NCBI RefSeq assembly: GCF_018614095.1
Contig: NZ_JAGGOY010000047.1
Span: 1-64,000, forward strand
DNA length: 64,000 nt
Source: Streptomyces sp. ISL-87
Lineage (GTDB): Bacteria; Actinomycetota; Actinomycetes; Streptomycetales; Streptomycetaceae
Direction: 5' to 3'
Below are positions 32,526 to 49,323 of this stretch, piece by piece (within the stretch, counting starts at the first letter, position 1; every line of letters begins with the position of its first letter). Position numbers and translations under genes: made by a program. Below the pieces are notes generated by a model that was given only the letters and a program-made list of their open reading frames with translations, was not told the DNA's origin and searched no databases.

Positions 32526-32554
32526 TGGACATCAGTGAGCCAAGTGGCTACACT
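32526..32554 (+). promoter_or_regulatory. Candidate promoter of rpoB-rpoC
   Basis: TGGACA (32526-32531) and TACACT (32549-32554) are separated by 17 bp. The gap between rplL and rpoB (32117-32734) holds this promoter, the upstream terminator and no supportable gene. Confidence 0.6.
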
Positions 32555-32734
32555 GACCCTTTGCGCTGCCTGTTAGCTGTCCCCTGCCCGTCGCCAGGGA
32601 CATGCCCACGCTTGAGCACACTTGATTGATCCGCCCCGACCTGGACTTTTTGACCAGATCGGGAGCGCCTGTCTTCTGTGTCGGCTGGGACCGGTACGCG
32701 CGTAGTGAGTCCGAGCCCTCGGAAGGACCCCCTC

Positions 32735-35700
32735 TTGGCCGCCTCGCGCAACGCCTCGACCAATACGAACACCGGTGCCAGCACTGCCCCGCTGCGCATC
32801 TCCTTTGCAAAGATCAAGGAGCCCCTCGAGGTTCCGAACCTCCTGGCGCTGCAGACCGAGAGCTTTGACTGGCTTCTCGGCAATGCTGCCTGGAAGTCTC
32901 GCGTCGAGTCGGCGCTTGAGAGTGGACAGGACGTCCCCACCAAGTCCGGTCTGGAAGAGATCTTCGAGGAGATCTCGCCGATCGAGGACTTCTCCGGGTC
33001 GATGTCGCTGACGTTCCGCGACCACCGTTTCGAGCCGGCGAAGAACTCGGTCGACGAGTGCAAGGACCGCGACTTCACGTTCGCGGCGCCGCTGTTCGTC
33101 ACCGCCGAGTTTACGAACAACGAGACCGGAGAGATCAAGTCTCAGACGGTCTTCATGGGCGATTTCCCGCTCATGACCAACAAGGGCACCTTCGTCATCA
33201 ACGGCACCGAGCGTGTCGTCGTGTCGCAGCTTGTCCGCTCCCCTGGTGTCTACTTCGACTCCTCCATCGACAAGACGTCCGACAAGGACATCTTCGCCGC
33301 CAAGATCATCCCGTCCCGGGGTGCCTGGCTGGAGATGGAGATCGACAAGCGCGACATGGTCGGTGTCCGCATCGACCGCAAGCGCAAGCAGTCCGTCACC
33401 GTTCTCCTGAAGGCTCTCGGCTGGACCACCGAGCAGATCCTCGAGGAGTTCGGCGAGTACGAGTCCATGCGCGCCACCCTGGAGAAGGACCACACCCAGG
33501 GCCAGGACGACGCGCTGCTCGACATCTACCGCAAGCTGCGCCCGGGCGAGCCGCCGACCCGCGAGGCCGCTCAGACGCTGCTCGAGAACCTCTACTTCAA
33601 CCCGAAGCGCTACGACCTCGCCAAGGTCGGCCGCTACAAGGTGAACAAGAAGCTCGGCGCCGACGAGCCGCTCGACGCCGGCGTGCTCACCACCGACGAC
33701 GTCATCGCGACGATCAAGTACCTGGTCAAGCTGCACGCCGGCGAGACCGAGACGACCGGCGAGTCCGGCCGTTCGATCGTGGTCGAGACCGATGACATCG
33801 ACCACTTCGGCAACCGTCGTCTGCGCAACGTCGGCGAGCTCATCCAGAACCAGGTCCGCACGGGTCTGGCTCGTATGGAGCGCGTCGTCCGCGAGCGCAT
33901 GACGACTCAGGACGTCGAGGCCATCACGCCGCAGACCCTGATCAACATCCGGCCGGTCGTCGCCTCCATCAAGGAGTTCTTCGGCACCAGCCAGCTGTCG
34001 CAGTTCATGGACCAGAACAACCCGCTGTCGGGTCTGACCCACAAGCGCCGCCTTTCGGCGCTGGGCCCCGGCGGTCTGTCCCGTGAGCGGGCCGGCTTCG
34101 AGGTCCGTGACGTTCACCCGTCGCACTACGGCCGCATGTGCCCGATCGAGACCCCTGAAGGCCCGAACATCGGTCTGATCGGCTCGCTCGCCTCCTACGG
34201 CCGCGTCAACGCGTTCGGCTTCGTCGAGACCCCGTACCGCAAGGTCATCGACGGTGTCGTCACCGACGAGGTCGACTACCTGACCGCCGACGAGGAAGAC
34301 CGCTTCGTCATCGCCCAGGCCAACGCCGGCCTGTCCGACGACATGCGCTTCACCGAGAACCGCGTACTGGTCCGCCGTCGTGGCGGCGAGATCGACTACA
34401 TCGCCGGCGACGACGTCGACTACATGGACGTCTCCCCGCGCCAGATGGTGTCCGTCGCGACCGCGATGATCCCCTTCCTGGAGCACGACGACGCCAACCG
34501 TGCCCTCATGGGCGCGAACATGATGCGCCAGGCCGTTCCGCTCATCAAGGCGGAGGCCCCGCTCGTCGGCACCGGCATGGAGTACCGCTGTGCGGTCGAC
34601 GCCGGTGACTCGATCCGTGCGGAGAAGGACGGTGTCGTCCAGGAGGTCTCGGCCGACTACGTCACCGTCGCCAACGACGACGGCACGTACACCACGTACC
34701 GCGTCGCCAAGTTCTCCCGCTCGAACCAGGGCACCTCGGTCAACCAGAAGGTCATCGTCAACGAGGGTGACCGGATCGTCGAGTCCCAGGTCCTCGCCGA
34801 CGGACCGGCGACCGAAGAGGGCGAGATGGCCCTCGGCAAGAACCTGCTCGTCGCGTTTATGCCGTGGGAAGGTCACAACTACGAGGACGCGATCATCCTG
34901 TCGCAGCGCCTCGTGCAGGACGACGTCCTCTCCTCGATCCACATCGAGGAGCACGAGGTCGACGCCCGTGACACCAAGCTCGGCCCCGAGGAGATCACCC
35001 GGGACATCCCGAACGTCTCCGAGGAGGTCCTCGCGGACCTCGACGAGCGCGGCATCATCCGCATCGGTGCGGACGTCGTCGCCGGCGACGTCTTGGTCGG
35101 CAAGGTCACGCCCAAGGGTGAGACCGAGCTGACCCCGGAGGAGCGCCTGCTCCGCGCGATCTTCGGTGAGAAGGCCCGCGAGGTGCGTGACACCTCGCTC
35201 AAGGTTCCTCACGGTGAGATCGGCAAGGTCATCGGTGTCCGCGTCTTCGACCGCGAGGAGGGCGACGAGCTTCCTCCGGGCGTGAACCAGCTGGTCCGCG
35301 TCTACGTCGCCCAGAAGCGCAAGATCACCGACGGTGACAAGCTCGCCGGCCGCCACGGCAACAAGGGTGTCATCTCCAAGATCCTTCCGATCGAGGACAT
35401 GCCCTTCCTTGAGGACGGCACGCCGGTCGACATCATCCTGAACCCGCTGGGTGTCCCGTCCCGAATGAACCCGGGACAGGTCCTGGAGATCCACCTCGGC
35501 TGGCTCGCCAGCCGCGGCTGGGACGTCTCCGGCCTCGGCGAGGAATGGGCCGAGCGGCTGAAGGTCATCGGCGCCGACAAGGTCGCGCCCGGTACCAACG
35601 TCGCCACCCCCGTGTTCGACGGTGCGCGCGAGGATGAGCTCGCCGGCCTCTTCGAGCACACCATCCCGAACCGCGACGGTGACCGCCTGGTCCTCCCGTC

Positions 35701-36217
35701 CGGCAAGGCGCGTCTGTTCGACGGCCGCTCCGGCGAGCCGTTCCCGGACCCGATCTCGATCGGGTACATGTACATCCTGAAGCTCCACCACCTGGTCGAC
35801 GACAAGCTCCACGCTCGGTCGACCGGTCCGTACTCGATGATCACGCAGCAGCCGCTGGGTGGTAAGGCGCAGTTCGGTGGCCAGCGCTTCGGTGAGATGG
35901 AGGTGTGGGCGCTTGAGGCTTATGGCGCCGCTTACGCCCTCCAGGAGCTGCTGACCATCAAGTCCGATGACGTCACCGGCCGCGTGAAGGTCTACGAGGC
36001 CATCGTCAAGGGCGAGAACATCCCTGAGCCGGGCATTCCCGAGTCCTTCAAGGTGCTCATCAAGGAAATGCAGTCGCTCTGCCTCAACGTGGAGGTGCTG
36101 TCCTCGGACGGCATGTCCATCGAGATGCGCGACACCGACGAGGACGTCTTCCGCGCGGCGGAGGAGCTCGGTATCGACCTGTCCCGGCGTGAGCCGAGCA
36201 GCGTCGAAGAGGTCTGA
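32735..36217 (+). CDS. rpoB: DNA-directed RNA polymerase subunit beta
   Basis: The 1160-residue catalytic beta subunit. I chose TTG 32735, preceded by ggaagga (32721-32727), because the product then starts LAASRNAS as in other Streptomyces; a GTG at 32678 would add 19 unrelated residues. The rifamycin pocket is wild-type-like: QLSQFMDQNNPLSGLTHKRR near 416-439, with D, H436 and S441 at the main resistance positions. The C-terminus (GQRFGEMEVWALEAYGAAYA, then LLTIKSDDVTGRVK) is intact. Cotranscribed with rpoC. Confidence 0.97.
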   Translation: MAASRNASTNTNTGASTAPLRISFAKIKEPLEVPNLLALQTESFDWLLGNAAWKSRVESALESGQDVPTKSGLEEIFEEISPIEDFSGSMSLTFRDHRFEPAKNSVDECKDRDFTFAAPLFVTAEFTNNETGEIKSQTVFMGDFPLMTNKGTFVINGTERVVVSQLVRSPGVYFDSSIDKTSDKDIFAAKIIPSRGAWLEMEIDKRDMVGVRIDRKRKQSVTVLLKALGWTTEQILEEFGEYESMRATLEKDHTQGQDDALLDIYRKLRPGEPPTREAAQTLLENLYFNPKRYDLAKVGRYKVNKKLGADEPLDAGVLTTDDVIATIKYLVKLHAGETETTGESGRSIVVETDDIDHFGNRRLRNVGELIQNQVRTGLARMERVVRERMTTQDVEAITPQTLINIRPVVASIKEFFGTSQLSQFMDQNNPLSGLTHKRRLSALGPGGLSRERAGFEVRDVHPSHYGRMCPIETPEGPNIGLIGSLASYGRVNAFGFVETPYRKVIDGVVTDEVDYLTADEEDRFVIAQANAGLSDDMRFTENRVLVRRRGGEIDYIAGDDVDYMDVSPRQMVSVATAMIPFLEHDDANRALMGANMMRQAVPLIKAEAPLVGTGMEYRCAVDAGDSIRAEKDGVVQEVSADYVTVANDDGTYTTYRVAKFSRSNQGTSVNQKVIVNEGDRIVESQVLADGPATEEGEMALGKNLLVAFMPWEGHNYEDAIILSQRLVQDDVLSSIHIEEHEVDARDTKLGPEEITRDIPNVSEEVLADLDERGIIRIGADVVAGDVLVGKVTPKGETELTPEERLLRAIFGEKAREVRDTSLKVPHGEIGKVIGVRVFDREEGDELPPGVNQLVRVYVAQKRKITDGDKLAGRHGNKGVISKILPIEDMPFLEDGTPVDIILNPLGVPSRMNPGQVLEIHLGWLASRGWDVSGLGEEWAERLKVIGADKVAPGTNVATPVFDGAREDELAGLFEHTIPNRDGDRLVLPSGKARLFDGRSGEPFPDPISIGYMYILKLHHLVDDKLHARSTGPYSMITQQPLGGKAQFGGQRFGEMEVWALEAYGAAYALQELLTIKSDDVTGRVKVYEAIVKGENIPEPGIPESFKVLIKEMQSLCLNVEVLSSDGMSIEMRDTDEDVFRAAEELGIDLSRREPSSVEEV

Positions 36218-36224
36218 CGGGCCT

Positions 36225-36254
36225 GGCGGGGGGCTCGCTCAAGAGCCCCCCGTC
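36225..36254 (+). other. Strong hairpin in the rpoB-rpoC spacer
   Basis: A 12-bp stem (36225-36236 with 36243-36254, one G-U) with loop gctcaa lies in the 97-bp spacer. With no U-tract and an essential gene next, it is more likely an RNA-stability or processing element than a full terminator. Confidence 0.6.
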
Positions 36255-36314
36255 ATCCCCGGGACCGTTCAGACCATGATTGAGACTCGACCCCGAAAGA
36301 GGGATTGACGCACA

Positions 36315-40229
<3,915 letters not shown>

Positions 40230-40241
40230 AGCTCGTAAGAG

Positions 40242-40281
40242 GAAGCCCCCCGCAGCTCCGAGAGGAGCGGCGGGGGGCTTC
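40242..40281. terminator. Bidirectional terminator between rpoC and the YfhO-like gene
   Basis: A 12-bp outer stem (40242-40253 with 40270-40281), one A/G mismatch and a 5-bp inner stem are capped by a GAGA tetraloop and followed by ttcg. It can act on both convergent transcripts. Confidence 0.85.
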
Positions 40282-40331
40282 TTCGTGTTCTGAGTGGCCC
40301 GGGCCACGCCCCTGGCCTGCGGTACGGGTCG

Positions 40332-43022
40332 TCAGGCGCGCCGGCGGCGGCGCAGGGCGGTGGCCAAGGACCTGGCCGTGGCCGAGGCGAGGGCCAGGAG
40401 GGCGAGGGTGGCGGCCGCGAGGCCCGGGGTGAGGCCCTTCGGGGTGAAGGTGCAGGTGAGGGTGCCGCCGTCGGAGGGGATGTCCATGGCGACCAGGCCG
40501 TGGAAGCCGCGCAGCGGGGCCGAGCAGTGCCAGCCGGGGATGTCCGTCATGGCGAAGACCGCGGTGCCCGTGGCGCCGCGGGGGAGGGTGGCCTCGATGG
40601 TGTGGCCGCCTGCCCTGACGGAGGTGGCTCCGGTGGCGGTGAGGTGGGCGATCTGCGCGTCGAGCTTCGTGCGGTCCAGGCAGCCGATGGGGTGGTCGGG
40701 GGCGTGGCCGCGGCTCTTGGTCCTGACGGTGACGTCGACCCTGCCCGAGGCGGGGACGGGGCCCAGCTTCAGGACGCCCGTCATGCGGTCCTCCAGGCGG
40801 TGCCGGGTGCCGGCGGAGAGGGCCGTGCCGTAGAGGGCGGGGGAGTACCAGTACGCCTCGGAGCCGGGCGTGCACCGGGCCCCGTAGGCCTGCTCGGTGG
40901 CGGTGCCCCCGCGGGTGACCCGCGGGACCTGGTAGACGGTGGCGCCCAGGGCGTTCTCCTGGCGGGCGTAGACGCTGGCGGCCGGGTTGGGGGAGGTGAA
41001 GGGCTGCGAGCGGACCGTGACCAGGGGTGGGGCGGGGAAGCGGGAGGTGGTCCAGCTGTTCGGGGCGGTCCCCGGGCGGACCCGGGCGCCGATCGAGAAG
41101 AGGGCGTCCAGGACCGGGTTGTCGGCGCCGAAGAAGGTCCGGCCGTCGTTCTTGTAGCCGTAGCCGAGGGGCTCCAGGGCCTGGTACGTGGCCTGCGGCA
41201 GGTAGCTGCTGTAGTACTGCGGGCCCTCCGCGCGCAGGGCCAGGGCGTCGTTGTACGAGGTCTGCGGCGCGCCCGAGTCCGTCCGGTATGCGGGCCAGCC
41301 GTCCACGCCTCGGACCGCTTCGAAGTGGCGGGTGATCGACTGGTTCGAGGTGACGGCAGGCTGCGCCCAGCGTTCCCGGGCCCGCCGGGCGTCCGCGTTG
41401 GCCGCGGCGGCGGTGGACTCGGCGAAGACCACTCCCACCATGAGCACGGCCGCTACGGGGACCAGCGCCCGGTGCTTGCCGGCCAGGGAGAGCAGGAGCA
41501 GGGCCAGGAGGGAGACCGCGCCGCCGCCGAGGACGGCGGGCCAGGTCCAGCCGCCGAAGTCGTCGGTGTGGCGGAGCGCGAAGGTGGCCGCGAGCAGGAG
41601 CCCCGCCGTGAGCGCGAGGTGGAGCGGGCGCGGCCGGTTGGCCAGCGCCAGCCAGGCGAGGATCACCACCATGCCGCTGAACACGAAGGCCTCGCGGTAC
41701 GGATTGCCGTTGGGGACGGCGAGCCCGTGCCACAGGTACTGGGTCGGCGGGAACTGGAACGAGGCGGCCACCAGCAGCGTCGCCGCCGCCCACACCAGCC
41801 GGGTCTTCCGCGCGATCGCCGTGTTGAAGACGAAGGAGCCGGCCAGGATCAGCCCCAGCGAGGCCACGTACAGCCGCGGCCGGCCGCCCCACAGGTGGGT
41901 GGCGGGGAGCATCCCGGCGAGGAAGACATCCAGCCGCACCGGGTCGAAGGCGGCGGCCTTGGTCGGCTGGGCGGCCCCGCTGGACAGGAACGACGGCAGG
42001 AGGAGGGGCAGGGTGAGCAGGACCCCCGTCACGGCGGCCGTCGAGGCCCGCCAGAGTGCGCGCAGGCGCTCCGGGCCGGTCATGTCCCGGGTCGCCAGGC
42101 GGATCCCGAGCAGCACGCAGGCGGCCATCGTGGCCATCATCGCGGTGTAGAAGTTCCCGTACCAGGCGAGCGCCACGAACAGCGCCGCGCCCGGCCAGCG
42201 GCGGCCCTCCAGGCACCACTCGACGGCGATGCCGAGCAGGGGGAGGGCGACCAGGCCCCACAGCCACATGGGGATGTACGAGGCGTCGCTGAGCGCCCAG
42301 CCGCACAGGCCGTAGCAGGCGCCGAGGACGCCGCGCTGCCACCAGGGGCCGGGTTGCAGCTTGCCGAGGTACACCGTCATGAGGGCGGCGGCGGTGCCCA
42401 TCGTGACCGGGGTGAGCGCGAAGACGGCGAGGTCCACGTGGGCGCGCGGGACCAGCACGGCCAGCCAGGAGAAGGGGTTGCCGAGGTACGTGTAGTAGTC
42501 GGACAGGAACTGCTGGCCGAAGCCGCCCCGCCAGGTGAAGAGCAGGTCGCCGGCGGCCTGGCCGTGGACCAGGTCCCACAGGGCGCGGTGGAAGGGCACG
42601 TACTGGTTGGCCTGGTCGTTGACGGCCCGGCCGGTGTCGCCGAAGGGGAACGTGCCGCGGGCCACCCAGGCCGCGCAGAAGGCGCCCGAGGTGATGAGGA
42701 AGGCGAGCAGGGGCCCGTAGAGGCGGGAGGGCCGGCGCCCGGCGGGGGCGGGCGGGCTGTCCGTCACCGGCTCCGAGGTGTCGGAGGGGCCGGGGCTGCC
42801 AGAGCCGCCCGATGCGCCAGAGCCGCCCGAGCTGCCAGAGCCGCCCGAGGCGCCAGAGGTCTCCGAGGTGCCAGAAGCGACCGTCCCCAATGTCCCGCTC
42901 CCCGATGCTCGTGCAGTTTGGGCCGAATTGCTGAGGCAGTGTAGTGCTCCGAGGCGCCAGGCCGGGGGTCGCGGAGTGTCGGTCGCGCTGGTGTCCGTAC
43001 CACATGTGAGCGACTTCCGCAC
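40332..43022 (-). CDS. YfhO-family membrane protein
   Basis: An 896-residue polytopic protein resembling YfhO, a group related to GT-C membrane glycosyltransferases. About 13 hydrophobic segments lie between residues ~105 and ~530, with the acidic NDQANQYVPFHRALWDLVHG loop after the first. A large extracytoplasmic domain follows (~540-840, e.g. YYSSYLPQATYQALEPLGYG), then a final helix. Residues ~40-75 are a Gly/Ser repeat. The true start is unclear; GTG 43022 is the longest option. Relatives help glycosylate teichoic acids, but the substrate here is unknown. It is inverted between two essential operons. Confidence 0.75.
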   Translation of the reverse strand: MRKSLTCGTDTSATDTPRPPAWRLGALHCLSNSAQTARASGSGTLGTVASGTSETSGASGGSGSSGGSGASGGSGSPGPSDTSEPVTDSPPAPAGRRPSRLYGPLLAFLITSGAFCAAWVARGTFPFGDTGRAVNDQANQYVPFHRALWDLVHGQAAGDLLFTWRGGFGQQFLSDYYTYLGNPFSWLAVLVPRAHVDLAVFALTPVTMGTAAALMTVYLGKLQPGPWWQRGVLGACYGLCGWALSDASYIPMWLWGLVALPLLGIAVEWCLEGRRWPGAALFVALAWYGNFYTAMMATMAACVLLGIRLATRDMTGPERLRALWRASTAAVTGVLLTLPLLLPSFLSSGAAQPTKAAAFDPVRLDVFLAGMLPATHLWGGRPRLYVASLGLILAGSFVFNTAIARKTRLVWAAATLLVAASFQFPPTQYLWHGLAVPNGNPYREAFVFSGMVVILAWLALANRPRPLHLALTAGLLLAATFALRHTDDFGGWTWPAVLGGGAVSLLALLLLSLAGKHRALVPVAAVLMVGVVFAESTAAAANADARRARERWAQPAVTSNQSITRHFEAVRGVDGWPAYRTDSGAPQTSYNDALALRAEGPQYYSSYLPQATYQALEPLGYGYKNDGRTFFGADNPVLDALFSIGARVRPGTAPNSWTTSRFPAPPLVTVRSQPFTSPNPAASVYARQENALGATVYQVPRVTRGGTATEQAYGARCTPGSEAYWYSPALYGTALSAGTRHRLEDRMTGVLKLGPVPASGRVDVTVRTKSRGHAPDHPIGCLDRTKLDAQIAHLTATGATSVRAGGHTIEATLPRGATGTAVFAMTDIPGWHCSAPLRGFHGLVAMDIPSDGGTLTCTFTPKGLTPGLAAATLALLALASATARSLATALRRRRRA

Positions 43023-43138
43023 ATCCGCGCTGCCGCTCCGGGGTGGCCGAGGGGCGTCGGACCGCCCTTCGGCCCTGCGGCGCCTGGCCTGCGGCTCCGC
43101 CGCGCATCGGTGGTGGTTGCCGTGGCAGGGCTTTTGTT

Positions 43139-43167
43139 TTGACCGGAGTGGATGCGGTAGGTACGCT
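43139..43167 (+). promoter_or_regulatory. Promoter of rpsL-rpsG-fusA
   Basis: TTGACC (43139-43144) and TACGCT (43162-43167), spaced 17 bp, match the HrdB consensus well. The start near 43174 gives a leader of about 185 nt. Confidence 0.8.
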
Positions 43168-43283
43168 CAGACCTTGTGCCTGGGGTGTGCCTGGGCTCCC
43201 GTGCGTGTCCATCAACCGCACTAGAGCCGCATCGGCCACCGCGATCCATGCGTTTCCGTGCTTGCGCGGAGGTCCGCCGGATC

Positions 43284-43308
43284 CGACACACCCGACCGCG
43301 TGGGTCGG
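43284..43308 (+). promoter_or_regulatory. Conserved leader element of rpsL (shared with rpsJ)
   Basis: A 25-nt element contains stem ccgacc/ggtcgg around loop gcgtg, located 51 nt before the rpsL start. It is identical at 24 of 25 positions to 51119-51143 in the rpsJ leader. Confidence 0.8.
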
Positions 43309-43359
43309 CAAATGTTCCAGGTTAGCTTCACTACACGGCACACAGAAACCGGAGAAGTA

Positions 43360-43731
43360 GTGCCTACGATCCAGCAGCTGGTCCGTAAGGGCCGGCAGGA
43401 CAAGGTCGAGAAGACAAAGACCCCCGCGCTTGAGGCTTCGCCCCAGCGTCGCGGCGTCTGCACGCGTGTGTTCACGACCACCCCGAAGAAGCCGAACTCG
43501 GCGCTGCGTAAGGTCGCGCGTGTGCGTCTGACCTCTGGCATCGAGGTCACCGCTTACATTCCGGGTGAGGGACACAACCTGCAGGAGCACTCGATCGTGC
43601 TCGTGCGTGGTGGCCGTGTGAAGGACCTGCCGGGTGTTCGTTACAAGATCATCCGCGGTGCGCTTGACACCCAGGCTGTCAAGAACCGCAAGCAGGCCCG
43701 CAGCCGCTACGGCGCCAAGAAGGAGAAGTAA
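43360..43731 (+). CDS. rpsL: Small ribosomal subunit protein uS12
   Basis: A 123-residue decoding-centre protein. TTTPKKPNSALRKVARVRLT has K43 and GGRVKDLPGVRYK has K88, both wild-type at the streptomycin-resistance positions. GTG 43360 is preceded by ggagaa (43351-43356). First gene of the str operon. Confidence 0.97.
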   Translation: MPTIQQLVRKGRQDKVEKTKTPALEASPQRRGVCTRVFTTTPKKPNSALRKVARVRLTSGIEVTAYIPGEGHNLQEHSIVLVRGGRVKDLPGVRYKIIRGALDTQAVKNRKQARSRYGAKKEK

Positions 43732-43733
43732 GA

Positions 43734-44204
43734 ATGCCTCGTAAGGGCCCCGCCCCGAAGCGCCCGGTCATCATCGACCCGGTCTACGCATCTCCTCTGG
43801 TGACCTCGCTCATCAACAAGATCCTCCTGAACGGCAAGCGCTCCACCGCTGAGCGCATCGTTTACGGCGCCATGGAAGGCCTCCGCGAGAAGACCGGCAA
43901 CGACCCGGTCATCACGCTGAAGCGCGCGCTCGAGAACGTCAAGCCGTCCCTCGAGGTCAAGTCCCGCCGTGTCGGTGGCGCGACCTACCAGGTGCCGGTT
44001 GAGGTCAAGCCGGGTCGCCAGTCGACCCTCGCGCTGCGCTGGCTCGTGGGTTACTCCCGCGCCCGCCGCGAGAAGACCATGACCGAGCGCCTCATGAACG
44101 AGCTGCTCGACGCCTCCAACGGTCTTGGCGCTGCCGTCAAGAAGCGCGAGGACACGCACAAGATGGCCGAGTCCAACAAGGCCTTCGCGCACTACCGCTG
44201 GTAG
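43734..44204 (+). CDS. rpsG: Small ribosomal subunit protein uS7
   Basis: A 156-residue primary 16S rRNA-binding protein of the 30S head. MPRKGPAPKRPVIIDPVYAS opens the protein, VEVKPGRQSTLALRWLVGYS lies centrally, and KMAESNKAFAHYRW closes it. The ATG is 2 bp after the rpsL stop, indicating tight coupling. Confidence 0.97.
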   Translation: MPRKGPAPKRPVIIDPVYASPLVTSLINKILLNGKRSTAERIVYGAMEGLREKTGNDPVITLKRALENVKPSLEVKSRRVGGATYQVPVEVKPGRQSTLALRWLVGYSRARREKTMTERLMNELLDASNGLGAAVKKREDTHKMAESNKAFAHYRW

Positions 44205-44243
44205 TCCAACCCCACATCGAGACCGAGAGAAGACCGAAGCCTT

Positions 44244-46376
<2,133 letters not shown>

Positions 46377-46418
46377 CTCTTCCGAGTACACGCTTTAGGC
46401 TTGTCACCGGCAGCCTCT

Positions 46419-46449
46419 GGGGCAACAGGAGCCACGCTCCCGTTGCCCC
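46419..46449 (+). other. Hairpin in the fusA-tuf spacer
   Basis: An 8-bp stem (46419-46426 with 46442-46449), one mismatch and a 5-bp inner stem around cac. It lies 80 nt before the tuf start and may adjust read-through from fusA or protect the tuf message. Confidence 0.55.
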
Positions 46450-46529
46450 GGGGACCGGCCGGCTTTCCAGCAAAGATCACCTGGCGCCGATCTGTAAGGC
46501 GTACAGAACCACTCTCCAGGAGGACCCCC

Positions 46530-47723
<1,194 letters not shown>

Positions 47724-47773
47724 TTTCGTGCTCTGACCTGGTAGCTCGCGCGAGCGGGCACCATGTTTGACAG

Positions 47774-47818
47774 AAGGGCCCCTCCCTTGTCGCCTCGGCG
47801 GCGGGGGAGGGGCCCTTT
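47774..47818. terminator. Terminator after tuf
   Basis: A 13-bp stem (47774-47786 with 47805-47817) with a GC-rich inner loop is followed by ttg. It separates tuf from the convergent winged-helix gene and may serve both. Confidence 0.8.
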
Positions 47819-47822
47819 GTCG

Positions 47823-48665
47823 TCAGGCGGCGGCTTCCCGGCAGCCCCCACAGAGCCCTGGGGCGGGGGAGCGGAAGGCCAGGCCGCAGGACTCGGCCTC
47901 GCAGGTCTGGAAGGGATGGGGCGGTACGTAGGCGGGTGCGCGCGGTGTGGCGGGCAGGGCGGGCGGCAGCTGCTCGGTGAGCCGGTGGGCGACCAGCCCG
48001 GCGGGGTTGCGGGGCGGTGACGGGAGATTCGCGGTGAGGGCGGCCCCGACGGCACCCGGGCTGACCCCGCGCTCCAGCCAGGCCTCCACGGCGGGCGCGA
48101 GGCGGTCGATGTCCTGCTGCCCGAGGACGAGGCGGGAGTCGAGACGGCGCAGGTCGCCGAGGACGGTGATCGCGGCGGCCCGGCGCCAGTGGTTGTCGGG
48201 GTTCACGGGCCGGGGCAGCGGCGCCCGGCCCGCCCGAGGCGGCGTCGGTGGCATGGGTGGCGCCGGTGACGTCTGCGACATCGGATTCGGCGGAGCGGTC
48301 GTCGCCGTCGGCGGCGGTGCCGGTGGCCGCGCCGGGGGCGGTTCGTCGTCCACGGGGAGGCGGCCGGGGCGGTTGTAGGACACGGTCCGGGTGACGACCT
48401 GCCCGCCGGGGAGCCGTACGCGGGTCCGCTCCAGGTACCCGTGCACCTCCAGCTCGCGCAGGGCGCGGGCGATGCGGTGCTCGCTCTCGGGGAAGCGGCC
48501 TGCGAGGTCCTTGATGCCGATGCGGGTGCCGGTCGGCAGCGACTGGATGTACACCGCGAGCCCGATGGCGACGAGCGAGAGCTCGGCGTGCTGGGCGAGG
48601 TGGTTGCCGTCAGCCTGGTTCCGAACCGAGGCGCACGAGAGCACGCTAATCTTCGGGCTATCCAT
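47823..48665 (-). CDS. Winged-helix DNA-binding protein with C-terminal Cys cluster
   Basis: A 280-residue protein. Residues ~25-100 look like a winged helix of the replication-initiator or MarR-like kind: SLVAIGLAVYIQSLPTGTRI, DLAGRFPESEHRIARALREL, and EVHGYLERTRVRLPGGQVVT. A Pro-rich linker (~108-150) leads to a helical region (~155-230). The C-terminus CEAESCGLAF ... GLCGGC gives four cysteines that could bind zinc. The target is unknown. ATG 48665 is the only start that includes the whole domain. Confidence 0.7.
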   Translation of the reverse strand: MDSPKISVLSCASVRNQADGNHLAQHAELSLVAIGLAVYIQSLPTGTRIGIKDLAGRFPESEHRIARALRELEVHGYLERTRVRLPGGQVVTRTVSYNRPGRLPVDDEPPPARPPAPPPTATTAPPNPMSQTSPAPPMPPTPPRAGRAPLPRPVNPDNHWRRAAAITVLGDLRRLDSRLVLGQQDIDRLAPAVEAWLERGVSPGAVGAALTANLPSPPRNPAGLVAHRLTEQLPPALPATPRAPAYVPPHPFQTCEAESCGLAFRSPAPGLCGGCREAAA

Positions 48666-48986
48666 CGGGAAGGTTGTGTCTTCCTTGCTGGCTAGGCCCT
48701 CGGTCGGGATTGCGAGTCCCGCCGGGGGCCGAGGTATGTCTGGAGTTGTCGCGGCGAGCGTATGCCAGACAACCCCCCACCAAGCCAGCCCAGTTGGCGT
48801 AGTTCACCCATGTGAGCGACGGCCCCCCGACGGGAGGCTGGAGGGGTTTGGCAGGGTCCTTTGGGCGCGGTGGGGTTAGACGTATGGGGGACCACGGTGA
48901 AGCACCGGCTGTGGCGGACGTTGACGTGGATGGCACCGGATCGGGGGGCCGCCCCACCGCATCGCGGCCCCCGCGACCCGGTGGAC

Positions 48987-49253
48987 TCAGCCGCCGGGGC
49001 CGCCGACGAGCAGCTCTTTGCGACCGATCCGCCCGGCCCCGTCGCCGACGAGGGTGACCTTGGCGAGGGGCGCACGACGCCTGGTCTCCGGCCGGGGCGG
49101 ATACCAGCGGAGCGCGGTCAGCCGCACCTCGACCCCTGGCACGCCGACGGCCCGGAACACCATTCCGACCTGCGCCTCGCCGGTGAAGCTCGCCGCGACG
49201 CACACCAGCTCATCTGCGGAACTCTTCGCGACCTGATACACGGACAGCCGCAC
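48987..49253 (-). CDS. Small hypothetical protein
   Basis: An 88-residue possible gene. VYQVAKSSADELVCVAASFT, GMVFRAVGVPGVEVRLTALR and PLAKVTLVGDGAGRIGRKEL form alternating strands reminiscent of a small beta-barrel, such as EF-Tu domain 2. No motif is decisive. The start is GTG 49253 or 49241, neither with a good binding site. It lies on the same strand as, and just downstream of, the 106-residue ORF and the RHS remnant. The 320 bp to its left (48666-48986) hold nothing I can support. Confidence 0.45.
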   Translation of the reverse strand: MRLSVYQVAKSSADELVCVAASFTGEAQVGMVFRAVGVPGVEVRLTALRWYPPRPETRRRAPLAKVTLVGDGAGRIGRKELLVGGPGG

Positions 49254-49323
49254 CGCGGTCGGCGGCGCGGGCTGCGTGTCGGCACAATCGGCGAGTTTTT
49301 CCTTTCTCCGAAGGACCAGTGCG

